Source: Oscillospiraceae bacterium (GTDB taxonomy: Bacteria > Bacillota > Clostridia > Oscillospirales > CAG-272). Taken from it: 64,000 nt of DNA. Position 1 is the stretch's first letter. The number at the start of each line of letters is the position of its first letter. The translations under genes and the position numbers were made by a program. The notes below the pieces were generated by a model. It searched no databases. It was not told where the DNA came from and saw only the letters and a program-made list of their open reading frames with translations. This document shows positions 34,438 through 43,050 of the stretch, in pieces. The stretch covers positions 1 through 64,000 of the forward strand of contig SVTF01000009.1 of the NCBI GenBank assembly GCA_015063905.1, read 5' to 3'.

Positions 34438-34725
34438 ATGTATACGATCTACGTGGTTTTTAATTGTTTTGAAGGAAAAAGAGAGGCTTTTGTTGAGGCG
34501 GTAAAAAAAGAGGGAATATTAGATGCCGTTCGTGCGGAGGACGGATGCCGCCGATACGATTATTACTATTCCGAGTCCGACCCGTGTGAGCTTTTGCTGA
34601 TAGAGGAGTGGGAAACCAAGCGGCATCAGGAGATACATATCGGCCAGCCACATATGGCTCGCCTGCGCGAGATCAAGGGCGAATATATTATATCGACAAC
34701 GCTTGGAGAATTTGAGGTCAAATAA
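34438..34725 (+). CDS. ABM-domain protein (putative quinol monooxygenase, YgiN-like)
   Basis: A 95-residue single-domain ferredoxin-like protein of the antibiotic biosynthesis monooxygenase family: YTIYVVFNCFEGKREAFVEAV, the conserved EDGCRRYDYY segment, ELLLIEEWETKRHQEIH, and a final beta-strand. Relatives such as YgiN act on quinols without cofactor or break down haem-like compounds; the substrate here is unknown. ATG 34438 follows AAAGGAG. It is a monocistronic unit with its own promoter. Confidence 0.8.
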   Translation: MYTIYVVFNCFEGKREAFVEAVKKEGILDAVRAEDGCRRYDYYYSESDPCELLLIEEWETKRHQEIHIGQPHMARLREIKGEYIISTTLGEFEVK

Positions 34726-34835
34726 GCTTTTGACGATTTTTACATATTCTTCGGCAAAAAATGCAAGTATTTTGCGGATTTATTGCTGTATAATGGCTTT
34801 GATACGAACAAAAACTGCACGTAAGGAGAAGACAC

Positions 34836-36785
34836 ATGCTTAACTATTCCATAATGAGTCTTGATGAGGGGCACATCGACGAGTTTTGCGCCGATATAGA
34901 GTACCAGATAAAGAATAATATCGCGACTGCGCCGCTTTTCAGTATGACGCTTACGCCCGAGGGAGATCCCGTGATCGACAAGGCGGCCATGTATTGCGAG
35001 GTGTATAAAAAATACAAGGCGAAGCTTGACGAAAAAGGGCTTCCGTCCGGTGTGCTCATTCAGGCATCCATAGGACACGGAAGCAGAAAGCTCGATAGAC
35101 CCTCCGCTTTGCCCAAATACATCGCGTTGGTGTCGGGCTCGGAGCGAGAGATATGCTGTCCTTACGGGGAGGAGTTCCGCAAATATATAAAAAAGGCGGC
35201 GGCAACCATCGCCGCCGCGGGACCTGCGCATATCATGCTAGACGACGACTTCAGGCTGATGGCGCGCGAGCAACGCGGATGCGCATGTCCTATGCATATG
35301 AAACGCTTCAACGAGCTTTCGGGCGAAAATTTCACGCGCGAGCAGCTGTATGCCGCAATGCAGAAAGAGGATGAAGCGGCAGATAGATACAAGAAAATAT
35401 TTATCAAAACGCAGATAGAGTCGCTTGTTGAGTGCGCAAAGGAGATCCGTGCGGGAATAGATTCGGTTGATCCTACGATTCCGGGTTCGTCCTGCCTTTG
35501 CGGAAACAGTGCCGAGGGGGCGTATGAGATAGCGTCCATAATGGCGGGAGAGGGGAACCCCGTGACAATCCGCGTCAATAACGGCAACTATTTTGTTACG
35601 GATCACAGAGATTTCACTCATATTATGTATCGCGCGGCATCGCAGATAAAGGCGCTTGGCAAAAAGCCCGATATCATATTGGCGGAAACAGATACTTATC
35701 CGCAAAACAGGTATTCGACAAGTGCGGCTATGCTGCACGCCCATTTTGTTTTCACAATTCTGGAGGGTGCGTCCGGCGCTAAGCAGTGGATAACCAGACT
35801 TTGCACCGACGTTGCCGACTATGAGCCAAAAAGCGGTGTGGCATATAGAAAAAAGCTTGCCGCAAATGCCGGATTTTATGGCTCGCTTGTCGAGCTCAAT
35901 AAGCAGTTGACGTATCTTGGTTGTAAGATTCCCGTGTCGCCAAGACCCGCGTATGTTCTTACACCTGCCGACGCAGAGGCAACGAGCAACGGATGGCATT
36001 GCAGGGTACTTGACAGATACGGTGTGCCGATGCACTTTTCAAGCGATGGGGAGGGCGTTTACTTTTTCGACAGCGCCGCGGATAAGAACTTTACAGATGA
36101 GGAATTGCTTGATATACTTGCAGGCAAGGTAGTGCTTGATGCAAAGGCGGCGGAGCGATTTATACAAAGAGGATTTGGAAAGTATCTTGGCGTGGAGCTG
36201 AAGCAACGCCAAGCGGGCGCAAAGAACGCAAGCGGAGAGATAATGTATCCAAAGGGTCTTTGCCGTTCCCAATATCTTGTTCGCGAGATAGTGCCGCTAT
36301 GTGAAGACGTTAAAAGATATTCCGACGTATATCATTTGCGTGACGGAAAGTATAAAGATATTATGTTCCCGGGCGTTACGTCCTATAAAAACGAGCTTGG
36401 CGGAACGGTTGTCGTGTTCTCGGGAGAGAGTAGCTTTGGATATGGCGTGCTGAGTCCTCTTGGATTCTTCAACGAGAGCAGAAAGAATCAGATAGTGCAG
36501 ATACTTCGCGATCTCGACTGTCTGCCCGTATATTATCCGGATGATGCAGAGGTGCTTATGAAGGCAGCAAGGATGCAGGATGGCGGACTTGCGTGCGTTT
36601 TGCTTGATATGAGCCTTGATCCCATAGAGGATCTGCCGTTGGTTATAGACCGTGATGTAAAGGACATCAAGCGCTTGATGCCAGACGGAAGCTACGCGGA
36701 CGTAAGCTTTAAGCGCGACGGTGATCTTTATACACTAAATCTGACAGCGCAAGTGTTTGACCCTATTGTAATTTTAATTCACTGA
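34836..36785 (+). CDS. large cytoplasmic glycosidase-like protein, family not recognised
   Basis: A 649-residue protein without signal peptide, starting at ATG 34836 behind AAGGAG. The block MLDDDFRL (~134-141), then CACPMHMKRFNELSGENFTRE (~149-169) resembles the clan GH-A beta-galactosidase-like proteins in which an Asp/Glu-rich strand is followed by a Cys-containing 'ECLRRFNE..G..FTREEL' helix. A later strand ILAETDTYPQNRYSTSAAM could carry a second acid. The C-terminal ~200 residues are beta-rich (GGTVVVFSGESSFGYGVLSP), as in trimerisation or accessory domains of GH42-like enzymes. I infer a sugar-active TIM-barrel enzyme; no assignment is proven. Confidence 0.55.
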   Translation: MLNYSIMSLDEGHIDEFCADIEYQIKNNIATAPLFSMTLTPEGDPVIDKAAMYCEVYKKYKAKLDEKGLPSGVLIQASIGHGSRKLDRPSALPKYIALVSGSEREICCPYGEEFRKYIKKAAATIAAAGPAHIMLDDDFRLMAREQRGCACPMHMKRFNELSGENFTREQLYAAMQKEDEAADRYKKIFIKTQIESLVECAKEIRAGIDSVDPTIPGSSCLCGNSAEGAYEIASIMAGEGNPVTIRVNNGNYFVTDHRDFTHIMYRAASQIKALGKKPDIILAETDTYPQNRYSTSAAMLHAHFVFTILEGASGAKQWITRLCTDVADYEPKSGVAYRKKLAANAGFYGSLVELNKQLTYLGCKIPVSPRPAYVLTPADAEATSNGWHCRVLDRYGVPMHFSSDGEGVYFFDSAADKNFTDEELLDILAGKVVLDAKAAERFIQRGFGKYLGVELKQRQAGAKNASGEIMYPKGLCRSQYLVREIVPLCEDVKRYSDVYHLRDGKYKDIMFPGVTSYKNELGGTVVVFSGESSFGYGVLSPLGFFNESRKNQIVQILRDLDCLPVYYPDDAEVLMKAARMQDGGLACVLLDMSLDPIEDLPLVIDRDVKDIKRLMPDGSYADVSFKRDGDLYTLNLTAQVFDPIVILIH

Positions 36786-36788
36786 ATA

Positions 36789-36820
36789 AAGCACGCCAAG
36801 GCGGCAGTCTTGGCGTGCTT
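36789..36820 (+). terminator. terminator of the glycosidase-like gene
   Basis: A 12-bp stem built on GCACGCCAAG/CTTGGCGTGC, followed by TTTTTT. Confidence 0.85.
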
Positions 36821-36880
36821 TTTTGGATATTATTAATTTCGAGCGCAAATTCCGTATTGTTGGATAAAATATATTTACAA

Positions 36881-36908
36881 AAAAAGAGAGGACGCACCCT
36901 CTCTTTTT
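36881..36908 (-). terminator. terminator of the first OPA-like MFS gene
   Basis: An 11-bp stem (AAAAAGAGAGG / CCTCTCTTTTT) with loop ACGCAC. Confidence 0.75.
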
Positions 36909-36915
36909 ATGTGTT

Positions 36916-38220
36916 TTATATTCTCTTTGTTTTCATTTTTCTTGCTATAAGCGTTAGCACGAGCATGATGATGTAGAGACAACCGATGGTGATAAAGACC
37001 GCGGGCCAACCGAAGTTATCCTTGACAAATCCAAATACCATTGCCTGAACTGCCGCACCCATATACACTGCCCAGTCAAGCACGCCGACAATAGTGGAGG
37101 AGAAAGCTCTGCCGCCCATGTCGCCTGCAACTGCCCAGATAACCCCCGTAACCATGGCAAACACACCAAGCACGAAAAGCATTATTGAAGCGGCGGTTTG
37201 ATTGGTTATGAAGGGGAAAATGCACATTCCGACAAACGTTACGATGGCTGCCAGTGCGATCATGGGCTCGCGCTTGCCGCGGAACACCTTGTCGGTGATA
37301 AGCGGAAAGACGAACATCGCGCACGCTTGTCCAAAGGGCAGGAGTATAGAGCTGAAAATTCCGTCCTTTATAGAAAGCCCCATCGATTCAAAGAAATACG
37401 TGGGCACCCACGTTAAAAGTCCGTAACGGCCTATGCCCGCAATGGCGGATATCAGGCAGAATATCAGCACCTTGGGCTCGGTGAAGGCCATCTTGTAGGG
37501 ATAGAAAAATCCTTTTTTGTTTATGCTTTCAACAAGCGCCGCGTCGCGCTTTTCCGTTTCGGCGTCATCTTCTACGAAGGGCGCAAGTCCCACGTCCTCG
37601 GGCTTTTCCTTGAAGAAGAAAAAGAAGGCGAAAAGCATGACTATCATCGGTATCATGGGATATCTGAAGGCTGCACGCCAGCTCCATTCGGGATTCCAAT
37701 CCAGACAGAGCAAGATAGTTAGGTATGTAACCACCTGTGCCAAGCCCGAAAAAGCGGTGGTAAGTCCGGATGCGAATCCGCGCTTGCTTTTAGGCCACCA
37801 TTTATTCAGAACGCCAAGACCGTTTGCCCATACCATCGACTGAAAGAATCCGTTAAGTCCCCAAAGCACTGCGATAACGGGAATGGAATGTTGGAATGAT
37901 ATTATCATATTAACAAACGCCGACCCGATAACGCCTATCGTCATAGTACGCTGGTAACCGAGGAATGCGCCCAGTCTTCCGTTAATGAGCTGACCAAACG
38001 CATAGCACCAGAACAGCGACGAGGTAACAACGCCGAGGGCGGCCGTGGTGGTTCCAAGTTCAGTTGCCATCAAGGTCATTACCAGATTTATATTCTGACG
38101 ACCGTTATAAAAGAACAGGTAAGTCAATCCAAAGCTGATAAGCATCAACCAACCCCAAAGGGTGAATTTCTTATATTCGGAGGGTGAATATCCGAACGTG
38201 CTTTTAGGCGTAGTTTTCAT
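36916..38220 (-). CDS. MFS transporter, organophosphate:phosphate antiporter type
   Basis: A 434-residue 12-helix carrier. The opening LFFYNGRQNINLVMTLMATELG, the loop GAFLGYQRTMTIGVIGSAF and NGFFQSMVWANGLGVLNKWWP match the OPA family (GlpT/UhpT), including the Arg in TM1 expected to bind phosphate. It should exchange a sugar phosphate or glycerol phosphate for phosphate, or act as a regulatory-type homologue; the substrate is unknown. Start ATG 38220 follows GGAGAAGG. It is divergent from the acetyltransferase gene, with which it shares an intergenic region of 160 bases. Confidence 0.88.
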   Translation of the reverse strand: MKTTPKSTFGYSPSEYKKFTLWGWLMLISFGLTYLFFYNGRQNINLVMTLMATELGTTTAALGVVTSSLFWCYAFGQLINGRLGAFLGYQRTMTIGVIGSAFVNMIISFQHSIPVIAVLWGLNGFFQSMVWANGLGVLNKWWPKSKRGFASGLTTAFSGLAQVVTYLTILLCLDWNPEWSWRAAFRYPMIPMIVMLFAFFFFFKEKPEDVGLAPFVEDDAETEKRDAALVESINKKGFFYPYKMAFTEPKVLIFCLISAIAGIGRYGLLTWVPTYFFESMGLSIKDGIFSSILLPFGQACAMFVFPLITDKVFRGKREPMIALAAIVTFVGMCIFPFITNQTAASIMLFVLGVFAMVTGVIWAVAGDMGGRAFSSTIVGVLDWAVYMGAAVQAMVFGFVKDNFGWPAVFITIGCLYIIMLVLTLIARKMKTKRI

Positions 38221-38259
38221 AAGAGCCTTCTCCGAGGATAAAGATTTTATACACGATAG

Positions 38260-38288
38260 ATTGTATCACAGTTTTTTCTGTTTGTCAA
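38260..38288 (-). promoter_or_regulatory. promoter of the first OPA-like MFS gene
   Basis: Minus-strand TTGACA (38283-38288), 17-bp spacer, TACAAT (38260-38265). Confidence 0.8.
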
Positions 38289-38314
38289 TCGGTTTCCGAA
38301 TAACTAATTTGTGC

Positions 38315-38342
38315 TTGACTTTTCTTGTTAATGTGTTAAAAT
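38315..38342 (+). promoter_or_regulatory. promoter of the acetyltransferase gene
   Basis: TTGACT (38315-38320), 16-bp spacer, TAAAAT (38337-38342). Confidence 0.75.
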
Positions 38343-38382
38343 TAATAAAGAACAACATTTCTGTTAAGAGGAGAATATAAGA

Positions 38383-39012
38383 ATGCTTGAAAACGGAAAG
38401 GGAGAGATGTTTTATCCTTCGGATGATTGGCGTGTTGAAAGAAAAAAGAAAACGCATAAATTGAATCAGCAATATAACGCGCTTGATGAATATCACGTCG
38501 AGGAGCGCCGCGAGATCTTGCGCGAGATACTCGGCGAGCTTAATGAAAACGTTGCGCTTCAGGGGCCAATAACATTCCATTACGGAATACACACAAAAAT
38601 AGGCAAAAATACGTTTATAAATTTCAATTTCACCTGTCAGGACGACGTCAGTGTTACCATCGGAGAGCATTGTGATCTTGGGCCTAACGTGACCATCGTT
38701 ACGCCCATACATCCTATGCTTATGGAGGAGCGAATCGCGCTTCGCTGTCCCGACGGTGTGGGCAGAAGACTGTGCTACGGTAAGCCCGTGGTGATAGAGG
38801 ACGGTTGTTGGATATGTGCCAACGTCACCATCCTGCCCGGTGTAACGATAGGCGAGGGAAGCGTTATAGGCGCGGGCAGCGTGGTAACGCGATCCATTCC
38901 TCCGCATAGCTTTGCGGCAGGCAATCCCTGCCGCGTTATCCGCGCGCTGACAGAGGCGGATTCTATGAAAAATATGCCCAACGTATTAGGCGACTGCGAA
39001 GTAATAGAATAA
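38383..39012 (+). CDS. sugar O-acetyltransferase (Maa/LacA family)
   Basis: A 209-residue hexapeptide-repeat enzyme. The N-terminal helical segment with a Tyr-rich loop (KTHKLNQQYNALDEYHVEERREILREIL) and the left-handed beta-helix (TFHYGIHTKIGKNTFINFNF, GPNVTIVTPIHPM with the catalytic His, ILPGVTIGEGSVIGAGSVVT) match maltose and galactoside acetyltransferases. These acetylate sugars from acetyl-CoA, a proposed way to detoxify unused sugars. ATG 38383 follows GAGGAG. Two OPA-like carriers flank the gene on the other strand; a functional link is plausible only. Confidence 0.9.
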   Translation: MLENGKGEMFYPSDDWRVERKKKTHKLNQQYNALDEYHVEERREILREILGELNENVALQGPITFHYGIHTKIGKNTFINFNFTCQDDVSVTIGEHCDLGPNVTIVTPIHPMLMEERIALRCPDGVGRRLCYGKPVVIEDGCWICANVTILPGVTIGEGSVIGAGSVVTRSIPPHSFAAGNPCRVIRALTEADSMKNMPNVLGDCEVIE

Positions 39013-39017
39013 TAAAG

Positions 39018-39045
39018 CAAAGGCTCCGCCGCGGTGGAGCCTTTG
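39018..39045. terminator. bidirectional terminator between convergent genes
   Basis: A 10-bp stem (CAAAGGCTCC / GGAGCCTTTG) is followed by TTTTATT on the plus strand; on the minus strand it follows the MFS stop. Confidence 0.82.
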
Positions 39046-39047
39046 TT

Positions 39048-40280
39048 TTATTTTGCTTGATCTAAGCTTTTGTTTTTATTGAATTTGTGGTAGGGCAGAG
39101 CGACGATTATTCCCGCAAGCATAAGTCCTATCCAGATAAGCACGAGATTGCTCCAACCGATGCTCTTGACAAGTCCTGTGAAAACGGTGGACGCAAGTGC
39201 CGCGGACATATAGCTGACAAAATCGAGGAAGCCCGTTGCGGTGGACACCATACCCGTCTCGTAGAGGCTGGGGCAATAGCGGCTCCATAGCATAGTTGCC
39301 GCCGAGTTTGAGGCCATTATGGCAAGCACGACAAAGATTATGTTTGCCGTGGGATCGCCGATGAAATAAACTAAAATAAAGAATATTGCCGCGAGGCTGA
39401 ACGCTAAAAGAATGGTAAGATCCATGTTTTTGTGCAGACGCTCGTAGACGAATACTGCAATAAACGTTGTGCAGGAAATTGCCAGCGTGGCAACTGTGAA
39501 GGCGGTGGATGAGCCCTCGGGCGTAAATCCGAGTCGTTCGGCGAAGTAGAGAGTCAAAAGAGAGACGACCGTGGTTCTGATAACTCCCGTGATTATGGAA
39601 ATAAGCGTGAATTTAACGATACGGTGCTTGACGAGAGTTTTGATTCCTTCCTTTGAAAGCGCGCCCTTCTGGGCTTTGTATTTTCCAAATTGAATGTGTC
39701 CCTTATGCTCTAGAATTGTGAACGATACAAGCACGACTGCGCCCATTATGAGCATAATGACGCTTGCTGTGATAAATACGCTGTTCCAGGGCATCAGCGA
39801 AGCCAGCACGCCCGCGAGCGGCGAGCCGAAGAATGATGCAAATGTATATCCGATACTGCAGCGCGTGGCGTACACGGGGTCGGTGTTTTCGGCAACTACC
39901 TTGGTCATGGGACCATATATCATGGAAAGGAAAAATCCCGATATTCCGTAGATCGCGTAGACCGCGTAAAGCTCGCCTGCGACAAAGGGGAATACGGCAT
40001 TGCAAATGCCTGCGAGTATCAGTCCCAAGCTGATCATATATTTTGCTTTGATCTTGTCGCCGATAGCGCCGTTTATGAGCTGACCTATGGCGTAGCAGGC
40101 AAAATATATGCCCGAGAGAACACCGATTATCTCAACGTCAAACACGCCGCCCGACGTCAACTGAGCCGAAACGGCACTGAGCGTATTTCTCGCTATATAT
40201 ACTGCGAGATACGATACGGAGCAGAGCGCGCCGATGATCAACGCTTTTTTTGCCCCCGCACTAATTTTCAAGCTTTTCAT
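39048..40280 (-). CDS. second MFS transporter, OPA-like
   Basis: A 410-residue 12-helix carrier. YLAVYIARNTLSAVSAQL in TM1 carries the phosphate-type Arg of OPA carriers, and the GQLINGAIGDKIKAKYMISLG loop is of the same kind as in its neighbour at 36916-38220. Sequence identity between the two appears modest, so they are distinct carriers, not a recent duplication. Start ATG 40280 follows AGAAGG. It has its own consensus promoter. The substrate is probably a phosphorylated sugar or polyol. Confidence 0.85.
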   Translation of the reverse strand: MKSLKISAGAKKALIIGALCSVSYLAVYIARNTLSAVSAQLTSGGVFDVEIIGVLSGIYFACYAIGQLINGAIGDKIKAKYMISLGLILAGICNAVFPFVAGELYAVYAIYGISGFFLSMIYGPMTKVVAENTDPVYATRCSIGYTFASFFGSPLAGVLASLMPWNSVFITASVIMLIMGAVVLVSFTILEHKGHIQFGKYKAQKGALSKEGIKTLVKHRIVKFTLISIITGVIRTTVVSLLTLYFAERLGFTPEGSSTAFTVATLAISCTTFIAVFVYERLHKNMDLTILLAFSLAAIFFILVYFIGDPTANIIFVVLAIMASNSAATMLWSRYCPSLYETGMVSTATGFLDFVSYMSAALASTVFTGLVKSIGWSNLVLIWIGLMLAGIIVALPYHKFNKNKSLDQAK

Positions 40281-40320
40281 TTTGACCTTCTTTCGTCATC
40301 TACCCAAAAGTTAGAACAAA

Positions 40321-40349
40321 ATTATAGTACATAAATTTGGAAAAGTCAA
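40321..40349 (-). promoter_or_regulatory. promoter of the second OPA-like MFS gene
   Basis: Minus-strand TTGACT (40344-40349), 17-bp spacer, TATAAT (40321-40326). Confidence 0.85.
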
Positions 40350-40547
40350 GAGATTTTGGGAAAATCCACTCAAAGTGGCGTTTTAGAGGCTTTTTTCGGT
40401 CAAAATGTTATAAAAAAAGTGGCTTAGGGGCTTAAATTTTTACTCATTAACTCTTGAATAATATATTGATTTGTGATAAACTATAATGTGGTAAAAAAAT
40501 AAGCGCAAAAGCGCAGACAAAAATATTTGAAAGGCGGTTTCTAAAAA

Positions 40548-41867
40548 ATGACCTACAACAAGAAGTCTATTGAAGACGTTGAAATCCGTGCGGGCCAGAA
40601 GGTTTTCGTTCGTTGCGATTTTAACGTACCCAGCAAGGATGGTGTTATCACGTCCGACAAGAGAATCGTAGAAGCACTTCCCACAATTAAGTACCTTATG
40701 GCAAAGGGTGCAAAGGTCATCCTTTCCTCTCACATGGGCAAGCCCCATAACATTTTCACTCCCGGCTTCAAGCTCACAAAAAAGGAGCTTAAGAAAGTAG
40801 CCGAGCTTCCCGAGGCAGAGCAGGCAGCCGCAACCGAGGAATATCTCGAAAAGGCAAAGAAGGACGTAAAGAAATTCTCGCTCAAGATCGTTGCGGACAA
40901 GCTCAACGAGTACCTTGACGGCAAGGTAGTATTTGCAAACGATATCATCGGTGACGATGCAAAGGCAAAGATCGCCGCTATGGAAAACGGCACCTGTGTT
41001 CTCCTTGAGAACGTTCGCTTTGACGCGGGTGAGGAGAAGAACAAGCCCGAGTTCGCAAAGGCTCTTGCTGACCTCGCAGGCGATGACGGTCTCTACGTAA
41101 ACGACGCTTTTGGTACTGCGCACAGAGCGCACGCGTCCACCGCAGGCGTTGCCGCATATCTCCCCGCAGTTTGCGGTTACCTTATCGGCAAAGAAATCGG
41201 CGTTATGGGTAAGGCTCTTTCCAATCCCGAGCGTCCCTTCGTTGCTATTCTCGGCGGCGCAAAGGTTTCCGACAAGCTCAACGTAATAAACAACCTTCTC
41301 TCTAAGGTTGACACCCTTATCATCGGCGGCGGTATGGCATATACCTTCCTCGCAGCTAAGGGCTACGGCGTAGGTAACTCTCTCCTTGATACCGACAAGA
41401 TCGAGTATTGTAAGGAAATGATGGCAAAGGCAGAGGCTAACGGTGTTGAGCTTCTTCTCCCCATCGATACCACTATCGCAGCAGGCTTCCCCAATCCCAT
41501 CGATGCTCCCATCGACGTTGAGGTAGTTGATTCCGACAAGATACCCGCGGACAAAGAGGGACTTGATATCGGTACTAAGACTATGGAGCTTTATGCTAAC
41601 GCAGTCAAGAACGCAAAGACTGTGGTTTGGAACGGTCCTATGGGCGTTTTCGAGAACCCTACTCTTGCAAAGGGAACTATCTCTGTAGCCAAGGCACTTG
41701 CAGATAGCGATTGCATCTCTATCGTAGGTGGTGGCGACTCTGCGGCAGCTTGTGAGACTCTCGGATTTGCTGACAGAATCACTCATATCTCCACAGGTGG
41801 CGGCGCATCCCTCGAATTCTTGGAGGGACTTGAGCTTCCCGGAATTGCTTGCTTGCAGGATAAGTAA
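40548..41867 (+). CDS. pgk: phosphoglycerate kinase with an inserted segment
   Basis: A 439-residue enzyme that makes ATP from 1,3-bisphosphoglycerate. Signatures are [62 protein letters not shown] and GGGDSAAA. It is about 40 residues longer than usual: residues ~69-110 (rich in Lys, Glu and Ala; [16 protein letters not shown]) are an insertion after the substrate-binding loop. ATG 40548 follows AAAGGCGG. tpiA lies downstream after a 239-base gap, so both are glycolytic neighbours, perhaps one transcript. Codon use is more biased than in neighbours, as expected for a highly expressed gene. Confidence 0.95.
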   Translation: MTYNKKSIEDVEIRAGQKVFVRCDFNVPSKDGVITSDKRIVEALPTIKYLMAKGAKVILSSHMGKPHNIFTPGFKLTKKELKKVAELPEAEQAAATEEYLEKAKKDVKKFSLKIVADKLNEYLDGKVVFANDIIGDDAKAKIAAMENGTCVLLENVRFDAGEEKNKPEFAKALADLAGDDGLYVNDAFGTAHRAHASTAGVAAYLPAVCGYLIGKEIGVMGKALSNPERPFVAILGGAKVSDKLNVINNLLSKVDTLIIGGGMAYTFLAAKGYGVGNSLLDTDKIEYCKEMMAKAEANGVELLLPIDTTIAAGFPNPIDAPIDVEVVDSDKIPADKEGLDIGTKTMELYANAVKNAKTVVWNGPMGVFENPTLAKGTISVAKALADSDCISIVGGGDSAAACETLGFADRITHISTGGGASLEFLEGLELPGIACLQDK

Positions 41868-42049
41868 TTGCGCCTTGACTTTTTATCCAATACTTCGTTT
41901 CCATACGCAAGCAAGGCTTGCTGTCCTCGAAAGCGGCTCGATGTAGGGAACTGCGTCTGCACCTTGCCTTCTCCGGTGCGCCTTGTCTTGAATAAAAATT
42001 CTTCGGCTGATTGATTTTAGATCATTGATTATCTTCAACAACAACCGAA

Positions 42050-42071
42050 GGGGAGGGGCTTGCTCCTCCCC
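42050..42071 (+). repeat. GC-rich hairpin between pgk and tpiA
   Basis: GGGGAGG pairs with CCTCCCC. The 239-base gap (41868-42106) also holds AGCAAG/GCTTGCT-type and CTTCGG/CCGAAG inverted repeats and no gene; it may be a processing or attenuation region of a pgk-tpiA transcript. Confidence 0.5.
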
Positions 42072-42106
42072 GAAAAACAAATAATTACATAAAGGAATTT
42101 CTTAAA

Positions 42107-42862
42107 ATGAGAAGATACGTAATTGCAGGAAACTGGAAAATGAATATGACTCCCAAGGGTGCTGAGGCACTCATTGGCGAGATGAAGCCTCTCGTTGAGG
42201 GAAAGAACAACTGTGACGTAGTTCTTTGCGTACCCGCGATCGACATTCCCGCGGCTGTTGAGGCGGCAAAGGGCTCTAACATCAAGATCGGTGCAGAGAA
42301 CGTTCACTTCAAAGCGTCGGGCGCTTACACGGGCGAGATCTCGGCAGAAATGCTCGTTGAGGCAGGTGTGGAATACGTCGTTATCGGTCACTCCGAGAGA
42401 AGACAGTATTTTGGCGAGACCGACCAGACCGTTAACCTCCGCACCCTTGCGGCTCTTAACGCAGGTCTCAAGGCTATCGTTTGCGTTGGCGAAACTCTTG
42501 AGCAGAGAGAGCTTGGATATACCGAGACCCTCCTCAAGTACCAGACCAAGATGGCACTTACAAACGTGACCCCCGAGCAGATGAACAACGTTATCATCGC
42601 ATATGAGCCCGTTTGGGCTATCGGTACGGGCGTTACTGCGACCGCTGATCAGGCAGACGAGGGTAACGGATACGTAAGAGCGGCTGTTGCGGAAATGTTC
42701 GGAGCAGACATTGCAAATAAGACCGTTGTTCAGTACGGCGGCTCTATGAACGACAAGAACGCGGCAGAGCTTCTCTCCAAGGAGAACGTTGACGGCGGAC
42801 TTATCGGCGGCGCGTCATTGAAGCCCGCAGCTTTCGCGGCTATCGTTGACGCAGCACAGTAA
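42107..42862 (+). CDS. tpiA: triose-phosphate isomerase
   Basis: A 251-residue TIM barrel interconverting dihydroxyacetone phosphate and glyceraldehyde 3-phosphate. The catalytic residues are visible: Lys in AGNWKMN, His in IGHSERR, Glu in YEPVWAIGTG, and the phosphate-binding loops VQYGGSM and GLIGGASL. Usual length. ATG 42107 follows AAAGGA. It lies downstream of pgk on the same strand and has strong codon bias. A large hairpin follows. Confidence 0.96.
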   Translation: MRRYVIAGNWKMNMTPKGAEALIGEMKPLVEGKNNCDVVLCVPAIDIPAAVEAAKGSNIKIGAENVHFKASGAYTGEISAEMLVEAGVEYVVIGHSERRQYFGETDQTVNLRTLAALNAGLKAIVCVGETLEQRELGYTETLLKYQTKMALTNVTPEQMNNVIIAYEPVWAIGTGVTATADQADEGNGYVRAAVAEMFGADIANKTVVQYGGSMNDKNAAELLSKENVDGGLIGGASLKPAAFAAIVDAAQ

Positions 42863-42877
42863 TTTAATATAATATAT

Positions 42878-42928
42878 GCAGGGAGAGGGAGGAACACTTT
42901 TAAAAAAAGCGGTCCTCCCTCTCCCTGC
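42878..42928 (+). terminator. long hairpin after tpiA
   Basis: A 16-bp perfect stem (arms 42878-42893 and 42913-42928, G/A-rich against C/T-rich) encloses a 19-base loop. There is no T run after it, so it may be a processing or stabilising structure rather than a classic terminator. Confidence 0.55.
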
Positions 42929-42989
42929 GCCCTCACCCATCTCACAAAACCTTAAAAAAAGGAAGAATTGCGAAAAATTCCGATGCTTG

Positions 42990-43018
42990 TTGACTTTTGT
43001 GGGCAATTATTGTAAAAT
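42990..43018 (+). promoter_or_regulatory. promoter of the OB-fold lipoprotein gene
   Basis: TTGACT (42990-42995), 17-bp spacer, TAAAAT (43013-43018). Confidence 0.85.
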
Positions 43019-43050
43019 TATAGAAGTAATAGTTTAAGGAGAAGTCGAAA

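Noticed and set aside
40440..41786. 448-codon open frame on the minus strand
   Set aside because: It lies antisense to pgk, with an implausible Cys-rich sequence; it results from the strong codon bias of pgk.
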